64,000 nt of DNA. Source: Marinomonas sp. MED121. Its GTDB lineage: Bacteria > Pseudomonadota > Gammaproteobacteria > Pseudomonadales > Marinomonadaceae. The translations under genes and the position numbers were made by a program. The stretch is from assembly GCF_000153025.1 (NCBI RefSeq), contig NZ_CH672430.1, positions 625,294 to 689,293 on the forward strand. Reading direction: 5' to 3'. The notes beneath the pieces were generated by a model, which made no database searches, was not told where the DNA came from, and worked only from the letters and a program-made list of their open reading frames with translations. Positions 9,060-17,010 of this stretch are shown piece by piece (position 1 is the first letter of the stretch; each line of letters opens with the position of its first letter).

Positions 9060-10100
9060 ATGTATAACCTCGCTCGCTCTGTACTATTTAAAATGGATGC
9101 AGAGGTGACACATGAGTTGTCATTAGAATTATTGGCGGCTGGTCAAAGGCTGGGTGTTAATCGACTTCTATTAGATTCAGTACCTGATTCTCCGGTTGAG
9201 GTGATGGGGCTGACTTTTCCTAATGCGGTGGGGCTGGCTGCTGGTCTTGATAAAAATGCCGATGCGTTTGAAGCGTTTGGTCAAATGGGGTTTGGTTTTG
9301 TTGAGGTGGGGACAGTAACACCAAAAGGGCAGTCAGGTAATGACAAGCCAAGACTGTTTAGATTGCCTGAGCATGAGGCCATTATTAATCGTATGGGGTT
9401 TAATAATAAAGGGCTAGATCACATGATCAGTCGCATTAAACACCACGATTATAAAGGAATCCTTGGCGTCAATATTGGTAAAAATTTAACCACCTCTGTT
9501 GAAGATGCAGTACAAGATTACCTGGCTTGTTTAAATGGAGTGATGCCTTACGCTGACTACATAACCGCCAATATTAGCTCTCCTAATACACCAGGTCTTA
9601 GAAGCTTACAGTTTGGTGAAAGTCTAGCCGAGCTTATTTCACCTTTAGTTGATGCAAAACAGCGTTACTTTGATAGCACAGGTAAGCATGTGCCATTAGC
9701 AGTGAAAATAGCACCGGATATGACGAGTGATGAAATCAAAATGGTCGCTGATACTCTTCAAGCACAGAAAATTGATGCCATCATTGCGACTAATACTACC
9801 CTATCTCGTGAAGCAGTCGCTGGCCACAAATATGCTGATGAAGCGGGTGGCTTAAGTGGTGCTCCGGTTAAGGATGCTTCAACACAAGTAGTAAGAACCT
9901 TGTCGGAACATTTACAAGGTGAATTACCTATTATTGGTGTTGGCGGTATTTTAACGGGTGATGATGCCATTGAAAAACTACAAGCGGGTGCAAGTTTAGT
10001 TCAACTTTACAGTGGCTTTATTTATAAAGGTCCAGAATTAGTGAGAGCGGCGGTTACAAGTACCAGTGGATACCTGAATGAAGTTAATCAGGGGAAATAA
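9060..10100 (+). CDS. pyrD: Dihydroorotate dehydrogenase (quinone), class 2
   Basis: 346 residues. It oxidises dihydroorotate to orotate in pyrimidine synthesis, using FMN and passing electrons to membrane quinone. Class 2 features are present: the amphipathic N-terminal helix region MYNLARSVLFKMDAEVTHEL, the AAGLDKNADAFEAF segment, NRMGFNNKGLD, the active-site loop NISSPNTPGLR, KIAPDMT, ATNTT and the FMN phosphate motif GVGGILTGDDA. The ATG at 9060 is preceded by an AGGAG nine bases away. An in-frame TTG two codons earlier was rejected. No other pyr gene is nearby, as is usual in this class. Confidence 0.96.
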   Translation: MYNLARSVLFKMDAEVTHELSLELLAAGQRLGVNRLLLDSVPDSPVEVMGLTFPNAVGLAAGLDKNADAFEAFGQMGFGFVEVGTVTPKGQSGNDKPRLFRLPEHEAIINRMGFNNKGLDHMISRIKHHDYKGILGVNIGKNLTTSVEDAVQDYLACLNGVMPYADYITANISSPNTPGLRSLQFGESLAELISPLVDAKQRYFDSTGKHVPLAVKIAPDMTSDEIKMVADTLQAQKIDAIIATNTTLSREAVAGHKYADEAGGLSGAPVKDASTQVVRTLSEHLQGELPIIGVGGILTGDDAIEKLQAGASLVQLYSGFIYKGPELVRAAVTSTSGYLNEVNQGK

Positions 10101-10182
10101 AAAACGCGTTAAACATTGAAGAAAAGACAATTTAATCAAAACTTTGAAACTGGGTTAGGTGGTAGATTAAGGTAAATTAGAA

Positions 10183-10210
10183 TGAGGTAAAGACACTTGT
10201 CTTTACCTCA
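10183..10210. terminator. Hairpin between convergent pyrD and rmf
   Basis: GAGGTAAAGAC / GTCTTTACCTC, a perfect 11-bp stem with an ACTT loop. The U-tract is poor on both strands, so it may terminate weakly or protect the 3' ends. It lies 80 bp after pyrD and about 20 bp after the rmf stop codon. Confidence 0.55.
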
Positions 10211-10230
10211 GGGTAAGAAACGGAGGCTAA

Positions 10231-10440
10231 TTAATGGGGAGAACTGATCGCTTTAAAGGTTCCTTCCACTGGTGTTAGGCCATCCCACATATCCACTCTG
10301 CCTTCTCTCCAACCTGCTAACCAGTCAGAACGTGAATTCTCATGACATTGATTAGATAGGCCTTTTGAACGGCCTGCCATTCCTGCTCTATATCCACGAA
10401 TGTAGGCGCGATGTTGAAGGTCTCGTTTCTGTTTCTTCAT
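10231..10440 (-). CDS. rmf: Ribosome modulation factor
   Basis: 69 residues, very basic. It aligns by eye with E. coli RMF: MKKQKRD, then YIRGYRAGMAGRSK and the C-terminal SDWLAGWREGRVD block. RMF binds 70S ribosomes in stationary phase and drives 100S dimer formation (hibernation). This copy has about 15 extra C-terminal residues beyond the conserved block. The gene is close to rlmKL and pyrD, as in several gammaproteobacteria. Upstream is a 118-bp divergent promoter region shared with rlmKL. Confidence 0.95.
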   Translation of the reverse strand: MKKQKRDLQHRAYIRGYRAGMAGRSKGLSNQCHENSRSDWLAGWREGRVDMWDGLTPVEGTFKAISSPH

Positions 10441-10558
10441 GTGACTAATCCTCTATACTTTCTTTTGTCGAACTTTAAGTACTAGTCGAGAAAAAGAGGA
10501 TTGTCTAAAAACACTTTGCTCTAAAAGAGTATAAATTTTCATTAAAAAGTAATTAAAA

Positions 10559-12793
10559 ATGACAACTAGACAAAATTCGCAACTCGAAGCAGGCTCAACT
10601 TTAGCTGCTGACTATCAACTTGAGATTACCTGTCCTTTGGGTCTAGAAAACGTTCTTGCCCAAGAACTAGCAGCTCGCGGCTTAACGCAAACCCGTTTGG
10701 GTGAAGGGCAAGTTAAGCTGTCGACAGATCTAGAAGGCATGTATACCGCATGTCTTTGGTCTCGGGTTGCGACAAGAGTTATGTTGCCCTTAGCTCAGTT
10801 TGATATAGACAGTGCTGATGACCTTTATGAAGGTGTGAAAAGCATTGACTGGTCTGCACATATGACGGCAACGGCAACCTTGGCGATCGATTGTCATGGT
10901 ACCAACCACAGCATTCGCAATACCCAATTTGGCGCGGTAAAAACAAAAGATGCGATCGCAGATTACTTTGTTGCACGAAATGGCGAACGTCCAAGTGTTG
11001 AAAAACAAGAGCCAGATATTCGTGTATCCGTGCGAATTAAACGTGAAAAAGTCACCGTAAGTTTGGATTTATCCGGCGGCAGTATGCACCGTCGTGGTTA
11101 TCGTCAACATGGGGCTATGGCACCTCTTAAAGAAAACCTTGCAGCAGGTTTGTTACTTAGAGCTGGGTGGGGACAAGATGAGTTTTCACAGTTAATTGAT
11201 CCTATGTGTGGTTCAGGTACTTTCTTGGTGGAAGCGGCACTTATCTCGTTAAATATTGCCCCTGGGTCTCGTCGTCATTTTTGGGGATTCAAAGGCTGGG
11301 TTCAACATGATCATAGATTGTGGCAACAATTAAACGACTTTGCTAAAAATGAGCGTGTTGCTCCAGCGGATTTAAATGTGCGTTTTATTGGTACGGATAA
11401 CAATCAAAAGGCCATTGCGCATTCCCGTGAAAATATTAAAAGGGCGGGCTTAACTGGTGTTGTCGAAGTTGATCTTGCTCCATTTCAAGAATATGACTTT
11501 GCTATAGCGGAAGACGCCGCTCCTGGACTTGTCATGACTAACCCTCCTTATGGCGAGCGAATTGGTGACGAGTTGGCCTTAGTTGCTCTTTATCGTCAAC
11601 TGGGTGAATGGGTGGTTGAAAATTGCATGAATTGGCGCTTGTTTATGTTAACCAGTAACCAAGGTTTGGCTAAACAAATTCCCTTAAGACCTGAGAAGCA
11701 AACACGTGTACTAAACGGCGGTTTAGAGTGTCGTGCTTATCGTTTCCCTGTGGTTGAGCGCTTTATTAAGCAAGATGCGATCACTGCGCCTGCAGTAAAT
11801 GGTGCTGGGGCTGAAATGTTTACCAATCGCTTGAAAAAGAACCTCAAAAAGTATTCTAAATGGGCTAAGAAAAATAAAATTGAATGTTACCGTGTTTACG
11901 ATGCGGATATGCCTGAATATGCTGTAGCGATTGATTTATACCAAGACTGGGCGCATGTACAGGAATACCAAGCGCCTAAAAGCATTGATCCTTTAAAAGC
12001 GAGACAAAGGCTGTTTGATGTGGTCGCGGCTATTCCTAATGCGCTTAATATTTCAGAGTCTCAAGTGATAGTGAAATATCGTCAGCGCCAGACGGGTCGT
12101 GAACAATATGAAAAGCTGGATCAGTCTAAGCATGAGATGCAGGTGACTGAGTATGATTGTGACTTTATCGTAAACCTGAAAGATTATCTTGATACTGGGC
12201 TTTTCTTAGATCACAGACCTGTGCGTAAACTGATTCAATCTAAAGCTAACGGCAAGCGCTTTTTGAACCTGTTTAGCTATACCTCAACCGCCTCTGTACA
12301 TGCTGGGCAAGGGGGCGCTAAATCCACTTTAAGTGTAGATATGTCAAACACTTATGTGGATTGGTCAAGACGTAATATCGAGTTAAACGAATTCAGCGAA
12401 AGGGATCATAAAGTAGTGCGAGCTGACTGCTTTGAGTGGTTGAAAAATAGCGAAGACATGTTTGATTTGATCTTCATGGACCCACCGACATTTTCTAACT
12501 CTAAGAAGATGGAAAATGTACTGGATATCCAACGAGATCATGTTGATCTATTGACCTTGGCCATGGCGCGTTTAGAAGAAGACGGTGAACTGATTTTCTC
12601 CAATAATTATCGTCGTTTTACCTTGGATCAAAGTATTTTGGATACCTTCGAGGTTGAGAATATTACCAAAGCATCCTTGGATTTAGACTTTGAACGTAAT
12701 AGTAAAATACACCAGTGCTGGATTATTAAACATAAGTCTCAAGAAGAACAAGCAGGGTTAGATAATATAGACCTATTCTCTGAGACCTTATAA
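10559..12793 (+). CDS. rlmL: Bifunctional 23S rRNA methyltransferase RlmKL
   Basis: 744 residues, the size of the fused E. coli enzyme that makes m2G2445 (RlmL half) and m7G2069 (RlmK half). An N-terminal THUMP region (ITCPLGLENVLAQEL) precedes the first Rossmann methyltransferase with DPMCGSGTFLVEA and the catalytic NPPYGE motif. The second methyltransferase has FLNLFSYTSTASVHAG and FMDPPTFSNS. Both halves have intact SAM and catalytic motifs. The ribosome-binding site is weak (an A-rich AAAAAGTAATT). N-terminally about 18 residues extend beyond the THUMP homology, so a later start is possible but no better Met is present. Confidence 0.95.
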   Translation: MTTRQNSQLEAGSTLAADYQLEITCPLGLENVLAQELAARGLTQTRLGEGQVKLSTDLEGMYTACLWSRVATRVMLPLAQFDIDSADDLYEGVKSIDWSAHMTATATLAIDCHGTNHSIRNTQFGAVKTKDAIADYFVARNGERPSVEKQEPDIRVSVRIKREKVTVSLDLSGGSMHRRGYRQHGAMAPLKENLAAGLLLRAGWGQDEFSQLIDPMCGSGTFLVEAALISLNIAPGSRRHFWGFKGWVQHDHRLWQQLNDFAKNERVAPADLNVRFIGTDNNQKAIAHSRENIKRAGLTGVVEVDLAPFQEYDFAIAEDAAPGLVMTNPPYGERIGDELALVALYRQLGEWVVENCMNWRLFMLTSNQGLAKQIPLRPEKQTRVLNGGLECRAYRFPVVERFIKQDAITAPAVNGAGAEMFTNRLKKNLKKYSKWAKKNKIECYRVYDADMPEYAVAIDLYQDWAHVQEYQAPKSIDPLKARQRLFDVVAAIPNALNISESQVIVKYRQRQTGREQYEKLDQSKHEMQVTEYDCDFIVNLKDYLDTGLFLDHRPVRKLIQSKANGKRFLNLFSYTSTASVHAGQGGAKSTLSVDMSNTYVDWSRRNIELNEFSERDHKVVRADCFEWLKNSEDMFDLIFMDPPTFSNSKKMENVLDIQRDHVDLLTLAMARLEEDGELIFSNNYRRFTLDQSILDTFEVENITKASLDLDFERNSKIHQCWIIKHKSQEEQAGLDNIDLFSETL

Positions 12794-12969
12794 AAGTTAT
12801 CTGTTTAGGTCTGTGAGATAAGTAAGTAAATAGGTATAATTTGACTTGTCAGTCAAGTTTTCAAGCTGTTGAAATATAAATTGATCTTGACCTGTAAGCA
12901 TTCTCTGTCACTTGAAGTGAGTTCACTCAATCAGGTGTTTAGTAAGTTAAGAAATTAAAGAGTTTTTAA

Positions 12970-13827
12970 ATGAATAATACATTCAGACTGGTTATTAGTT
13001 GCCCTGACACTGTGGGTATTGTGGCTGCCGTTAGTGACATTATACAAGAAAACAATGGTTCTATTATGGAAGCCAGTCACCATACCGACCCTGAGCAAAA
13101 GTGGTTTTTCATGCGTCACGAAGTGGATGCTGAAAATATGGCAATCAGTTTGGCAGAATTTAAGCAGGCGTTTGAACCTATCGCTAAAAAGTTTCAAATG
13201 GATTGGTATATAAAGGATTCTGAAGAGCGCCCCAAAGTTATTTTGATGGCAACCCGTGAATCCCATTGCTTGAATGACATTCTTCATCGCTGGCATACCG
13301 GTGAGCTTTATTGTGACATTGTTGGTGTGATTGCCAACCATGAGGAACTAAGGTCTATGGTGGAATGGTTTAATATCCCATTTCATTTCATCCAGGTTCC
13401 AAAAGAAGACAAGATGGAAGCCTTTGAAAAGATTGAAAAGTGCATTGATGAATCACAAGCTGAAACCATAGTGTTAGCTCGATACATGCAAATCTTTCCT
13501 GAATACCTTTGTGAAAAATATCGTCACCAAGTGATTAATATTCATCACAGTTTCTTGCCATCTTTTATTGGGGCTAAGCCTTATCATCAAGCGGCAGTGC
13601 GTGGTGTGAAGCTAATCGGAGCAACTTGCCATTATGTAACCGCTGACTTGGATGCGGGCCCTATTATTGAGCAAGACGTGATTCGTGTTCGTCATAGTCA
13701 TACAGCACCTGCTATGGTGCGATTAGGTAAGGATATTGAGAAATTAGTCTTATCTCGAGGCTTGAGGTATCACCTTGAAGACAGAGTGCTAGTGCATGGT
13801 AATAAGACGGTTGTTTTTGCGGATTAA
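12970..13827 (+). CDS. purU: Formyltetrahydrofolate deformylase
   Basis: 285 residues. It hydrolyses 10-formyl-THF to formate and THF, supplying formate to PurT and balancing one-carbon pools. An N-terminal ACT domain (about 6-85, starting RLVISCPDTVGIVAAVSD) precedes a formyltransferase-fold catalytic domain with NIHHSFLP (Asn190, His192) and the catalytic Asp of DLDAGPIIEQ (Asp228). In the family the ACT domain senses methionine and glycine. The gene has its own 176-bp upstream space after rlmKL; no clear riboswitch fold was recognised there. A hairpin terminator follows. Confidence 0.95.
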   Translation: MNNTFRLVISCPDTVGIVAAVSDIIQENNGSIMEASHHTDPEQKWFFMRHEVDAENMAISLAEFKQAFEPIAKKFQMDWYIKDSEERPKVILMATRESHCLNDILHRWHTGELYCDIVGVIANHEELRSMVEWFNIPFHFIQVPKEDKMEAFEKIEKCIDESQAETIVLARYMQIFPEYLCEKYRHQVINIHHSFLPSFIGAKPYHQAAVRGVKLIGATCHYVTADLDAGPIIEQDVIRVRHSHTAPAMVRLGKDIEKLVLSRGLRYHLEDRVLVHGNKTVVFAD

Positions 13828-13902
13828 TTGATTTTAATCTGGATAAGGTGCCTGGGAGTCTTGGATAAAGTCTTCATATCGACATAAATGTGGGCACTTT
13901 TT

Positions 13903-13939
13903 AAAAGGCTAGTTGAGTATATCTCGGCTAGCCTTTTTT
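13903..13939 (+). terminator. Rho-independent terminator after purU
   Basis: Stem AAAGGCTAG / CTAGCCTTT, extended inside by TGAG/CTCG around a small AT loop, followed by a T-run. Confidence 0.8.
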
Positions 13940-14102
13940 ATTTATTGGCGGGAGATAAAGGGATAAATGCGGGGTTTGCACAGACTTAAGTCTCTCTAAA
14001 CTCGGAACTAAATTGAAAAAGCACACTCAAAGTTTTGTTTCTATAAATATTGACTATATTTATACGGACATTCAATTAAAGTAACAGCGTAGGGGTTGCA
14101 AC

Positions 14103-14363
14103 ATGAAATTAAAACTTACACCTACTCAAAATTTATGTGTTGGATTTTTAGAGTCTGGATTTAAAGTGGTCCAAGTTGATGATCAGTACTTCTTTGTAAA
14201 GGGAGACAGACGTCAAAAAGTATTGCCTAAAACATTAGAGGCTTTAGTGAATCGCGGTGCAGTTCAGTATGATGAAAATGGTGATTATGAATTAAGTGAA
14301 GCATTTCTTGAGCATAGAAAGCAAATGCGTTCACCTGTACACCTTAATCACACGAGACACTAG
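14103..14363 (+). CDS. Small conserved-looking protein of unknown function (86 aa)
   Basis: I do not recognise this protein. It starts at an ATG preceded by TAGGGGT, and the codon pattern looks coding. It has no signal peptide or membrane span. The first 60 residues look like a small mixed alpha/beta or winged-helix-like unit (LTPTQNLCVGFLESGFKVVQVDD, FFVKGDRRQKVLPKTLEALVNRGAV), ending in a charged tail with several His. The phrase KTLEALVNRGAVQYDENGDYELS reads like a wing following a helix, so a DNA-binding or adaptor role is conceivable. It is monocistronic, bounded by terminators on both sides. Confidence 0.6.
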   Translation: MKLKLTPTQNLCVGFLESGFKVVQVDDQYFFVKGDRRQKVLPKTLEALVNRGAVQYDENGDYELSEAFLEHRKQMRSPVHLNHTRH

Positions 14364-14485
14364 GGAAGTAGGCAAAGTCACCTCTTCTCTTTTTAGAGTG
14401 ATGGGAAAAAGTATCAAGCAAGGCACCCCTTTGACGTAATTTAGGGGCTTTTTGAGAAGTATCATCCCCGCTTTAGCATATATGT

Positions 14486-14521
14486 AAAAGCCATTATTCT
14501 TTTGAATAATGGCTTTTTTTG
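14486..14521. terminator. Bidirectional terminator between the 86-aa gene and the DUF3549 gene
   Basis: AAAAGCCATTATTC / AATAATGGCTTTT is nearly a perfect 13-bp stem with an A-run to the left and a T-run to the right. A weaker GC-rich hairpin (CCCCT / AGGGG followed by TTTTT, about 14424-14455) precedes it and may serve the plus-strand gene. Confidence 0.9.
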
Positions 14522-14540
14522 TTCTGCTTAAGGGCGATAT

Positions 14541-15605
14541 TTATTGAACTTTCTCAGGCGCTTTTGTAAATAAGCTACCTATGGCTTGAGTCAATTTAGG
14601 GCTACGATTCTCACCTCTAAACAGTGACCACAGGGATCCTCTTACGACAGGGGTGTGGCTTAGTTCTGATGCAATTTGTGAAAAGGCAACATAAGCATCA
14701 TTTCTATTTGCCAAGTTCTCCATACTCAAAGCAAGCAATTCAGAGTCTGTATTAAACCAAGAAGGGCACTTAGCTACGATAGCCACAATCAGTTGTAACT
14801 CATCATCTGTTGCTTGATTGTCAGCGGTTACCAAAGACAGTTTGATGGTTTGGAGTAAATGTTCAGACGGTGTTGATTTAGAGACGGAGCGAATTAAAGC
14901 TGCTCTTAGTTCAGTATCACCTGTGGCTGGGTACAGACTTTCAACGAAATCAAGGTAGTCTTCTTCTGGCTTCTCATGTTCCAATGCTTTTGCCAATGCA
15001 ATCGCGACAGGTTTTGGGGCATGTTCAATGGCTTTTTTGATCAAAGGAAGATACTTTTCTTGATTCGACCTTACTGCTAAATCGGCAATGCCCTGTAGGC
15101 CAAGTGACTGCCAAGAGGTATCTTTCTCATCTAGGTCTGATTCTAAATAAGTGATTAGCTGCTCAAAGTAACTTGATGGTGCTTTTTTGAAACCTAGGGA
15201 TAAGCTTGCATGAAAACTTGCCATTCTTTCATGGTTTGGCTGGAAGGCATAAGGGTTATCTTTTAACGCATCACTGATATCTGTATCACCTTCTTTGTTT
15301 AGGATTTTATCAACAATGGATTTGATAAGGTGATCACGGGTACCTAAGTTAATGCTGCCTTTTTCATCAATAGGTAATCGAATAAACCAGATTACAGGCT
15401 CAGCATCCACGTCCGCTTTTTTAGGGTGTAATAAAATCGCTAACCAAGCTTGCTGCTTGAAAGCGTAAGGGTAAGGCTGCTGTTTTTTATCAAACTGGAT
15501 AACTTGTGCTGGAGTGATTTTGGTAACATGACGTCCAATGTCATAAAAACTTGCTTTACAGTCAACTAATTCAAAGAGGTCTGTAAGGGATTCAATATTT
15601 TTCAT
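14541..15605 (-). CDS. DUF3549 family protein
   Basis: 354 residues, cytoplasmic, with no catalytic motif seen. The N-terminus matches DUF3549: a LTDLFELVDCKASFYDIGR start, a VTKITPAQVIQF segment, QPYPYAFKQQAWLAILL, then VIWFIRLPIDEKGSINLGTRD. The C-terminal two thirds is helical and repeat-like (HEAT-like in appearance). The family is restricted to gammaproteobacteria such as Pseudomonas and relatives, and its function is unknown. It is divergent from the YqcC gene with about 100 bp between start codons. Confidence 0.8.
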   Translation of the reverse strand: MKNIESLTDLFELVDCKASFYDIGRHVTKITPAQVIQFDKKQQPYPYAFKQQAWLAILLHPKKADVDAEPVIWFIRLPIDEKGSINLGTRDHLIKSIVDKILNKEGDTDISDALKDNPYAFQPNHERMASFHASLSLGFKKAPSSYFEQLITYLESDLDEKDTSWQSLGLQGIADLAVRSNQEKYLPLIKKAIEHAPKPVAIALAKALEHEKPEEDYLDFVESLYPATGDTELRAALIRSVSKSTPSEHLLQTIKLSLVTADNQATDDELQLIVAIVAKCPSWFNTDSELLALSMENLANRNDAYVAFSQIASELSHTPVVRGSLWSLFRGENRSPKLTQAIGSLFTKAPEKVQ

Positions 15606-15707
15606 TTACGCGAATGCTCTTAAGTGACATTGAGCAGAAACCGTATCTGCTTAATGATGCGTTATAGTATGCTTGCAATATTACCTTTTTTTGGGAGAGA
15701 AATCAGG

Positions 15708-16034
15708 TTGGATAAACATCATAAATTAGCAGATCTACTCCTTAATCTGGAAAAGGTGATGCGCCAAGTCAATGTTTGGGATATGCCAATACCCAGCGAG
15801 GAAGCGCTGACAAGCAAGGAGCCTTTTTGTATCGATACCATGAACTTTGATCAATGGCTTAGGTATGTGATGCTGGAGAAGTTTAAGCCTATGTTAGCCA
15901 GTGGACAAAGCCTACCCAGTTCTTCTTGTATCGCCCCAATGGCTCAAGAGTTCTATCGCACTCAGGATGAGCTTGCTAAGCAAGCGATTGTCAGCGCACT
16001 CGAAGCAATAGACGCATGCCTTAATCAAGATTGA
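15708..16034 (+). CDS. yqcC: YqcC family protein
   Basis: 108 residues from the TTG at 15708, which has GGGAGAGA eight bases upstream and gives the family's normal length (E. coli YqcC is 109 aa). A longer GTG-initiated frame would add 28 residues without homology. Conserved family features are visible: WDMPIPSEEALTSKEPFCIDTM, then FDQWLRYVMLEKFKPMLASG and LPSSSCIAPMAQEF. The protein is all-helical by appearance and its function is unknown. It is often encoded next to truC in enterics; here it precedes a DUF1853 gene by 12 bp and is likely cotranscribed. Confidence 0.85.
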   Translation: MDKHHKLADLLLNLEKVMRQVNVWDMPIPSEEALTSKEPFCIDTMNFDQWLRYVMLEKFKPMLASGQSLPSSSCIAPMAQEFYRTQDELAKQAIVSALEAIDACLNQD

Positions 16035-16046
16035 ACTCATCATAAT

Positions 16047-16949
16047 ATGTTTTATAAACACCAAAGTGTCAGTGACCTAGCCTTCATTTTACAAGCACCT
16101 CTTATCTATCAAGATATTGATCTCAGTGCTTTTTGGTTACCTGACTGGCCACAAAAAATAGCTGAGTTAGATTTAGCGCCAGAGCCTTTAGAGGCTAGCT
16201 TGGCTCAATGTAAGTCCCATTTCCTAGGCAGTTATTTTGAAAGCCTTTTCTCCTTTGCTATTAATCATTTCTCTTCTCTTGACGTCGTGTTTGAGCATCA
16301 GCAGCTTATTTCATCGACTCGAACCTTGGGTGAGGTAGACGCGTTAGTCAAAGATGAGCAAGGGGGGTTACATCAGCTTGAAGTGGCTATTAAATTTTAT
16401 TTGGCGTCTCCTGAGCAAAAGGGGCATTGGATTGGGCCTAATAAAAACGATAGTTTTGATAAAAAATATCAGCGAGCCAAATCTCATCAGTTGACCATTT
16501 TAGACTTAACTGAGGCGAATGCCTTACTTGAGTCCTATGGTTTGAATCGGCCAATCCAAGTACATTTGTGCATGTTTGGAATCTTATATCAGCAAATAAA
16601 CTCAGCCAAAGGGCTAGAAAAATACCTAGGGCAAGTTGATTTTGTGAGCGCAAATAAAGGCGAGCTAATTAATCCAGAATCACAACGGGGTTATTGGATT
16701 CGCCTTGCTGACCTTAGTTTACTCGCGCCTTATTTTGATTCTGCTCAAGAGTTGGAAAAGCCTTTTTGGATAACAAAGCCCGTCCAAGCAGAGTCAGTCA
16801 ATCATTTTACCCATCTTGCTAGTTGGCACAAAAACCTTGCCGAAAAGTTTGAGCAGGACCAAAGGCCTAGGCATTTTATAATCAATTGGTTAAAAAATGA
16901 TTTAGATAAGTGTTATGCACCTATATTTGTCGTCCCTAACGATTGGTGA
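16047..16949 (+). CDS. DUF1853 family protein (PD-(D/E)XK nuclease-like)
   Basis: 300 residues. The DUF1853 core is clear: RTLGEVDALVKDEQGGLHQLEVAIKFYL, followed by HWIGPNKNDSFDKKYQRAKSHQL. The pattern GEVDAL...QLEVAIKF has the spacing of a PD-(D/E)XK active site (Glu/Asp, then E-x-K), consistent with the restriction-endonuclease-like fold proposed for this family. No substrate is known. It lies 12 bp after the YqcC gene and probably forms an operon with it. Confidence 0.8.
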   Translation: MFYKHQSVSDLAFILQAPLIYQDIDLSAFWLPDWPQKIAELDLAPEPLEASLAQCKSHFLGSYFESLFSFAINHFSSLDVVFEHQQLISSTRTLGEVDALVKDEQGGLHQLEVAIKFYLASPEQKGHWIGPNKNDSFDKKYQRAKSHQLTILDLTEANALLESYGLNRPIQVHLCMFGILYQQINSAKGLEKYLGQVDFVSANKGELINPESQRGYWIRLADLSLLAPYFDSAQELEKPFWITKPVQAESVNHFTHLASWHKNLAEKFEQDQRPRHFIINWLKNDLDKCYAPIFVVPNDW

Positions 16950-17010
16950 GGCTTGTAATAGTTAGGTGTTTAAGGCATAAATAGCGGCTGATTTTAAAGT
17001 TGTTATATTG

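Noticed and set aside
12800..12969. Possible riboswitch upstream of purU
   Set aside because: There are short inverted repeats but no recognisable glycine, SAM or folate riboswitch core.
12955..13341. 128-codon minus-strand frame inside purU
   Set aside because: It lies fully on the opposite strand of a conserved enzyme gene and has no family resemblance.
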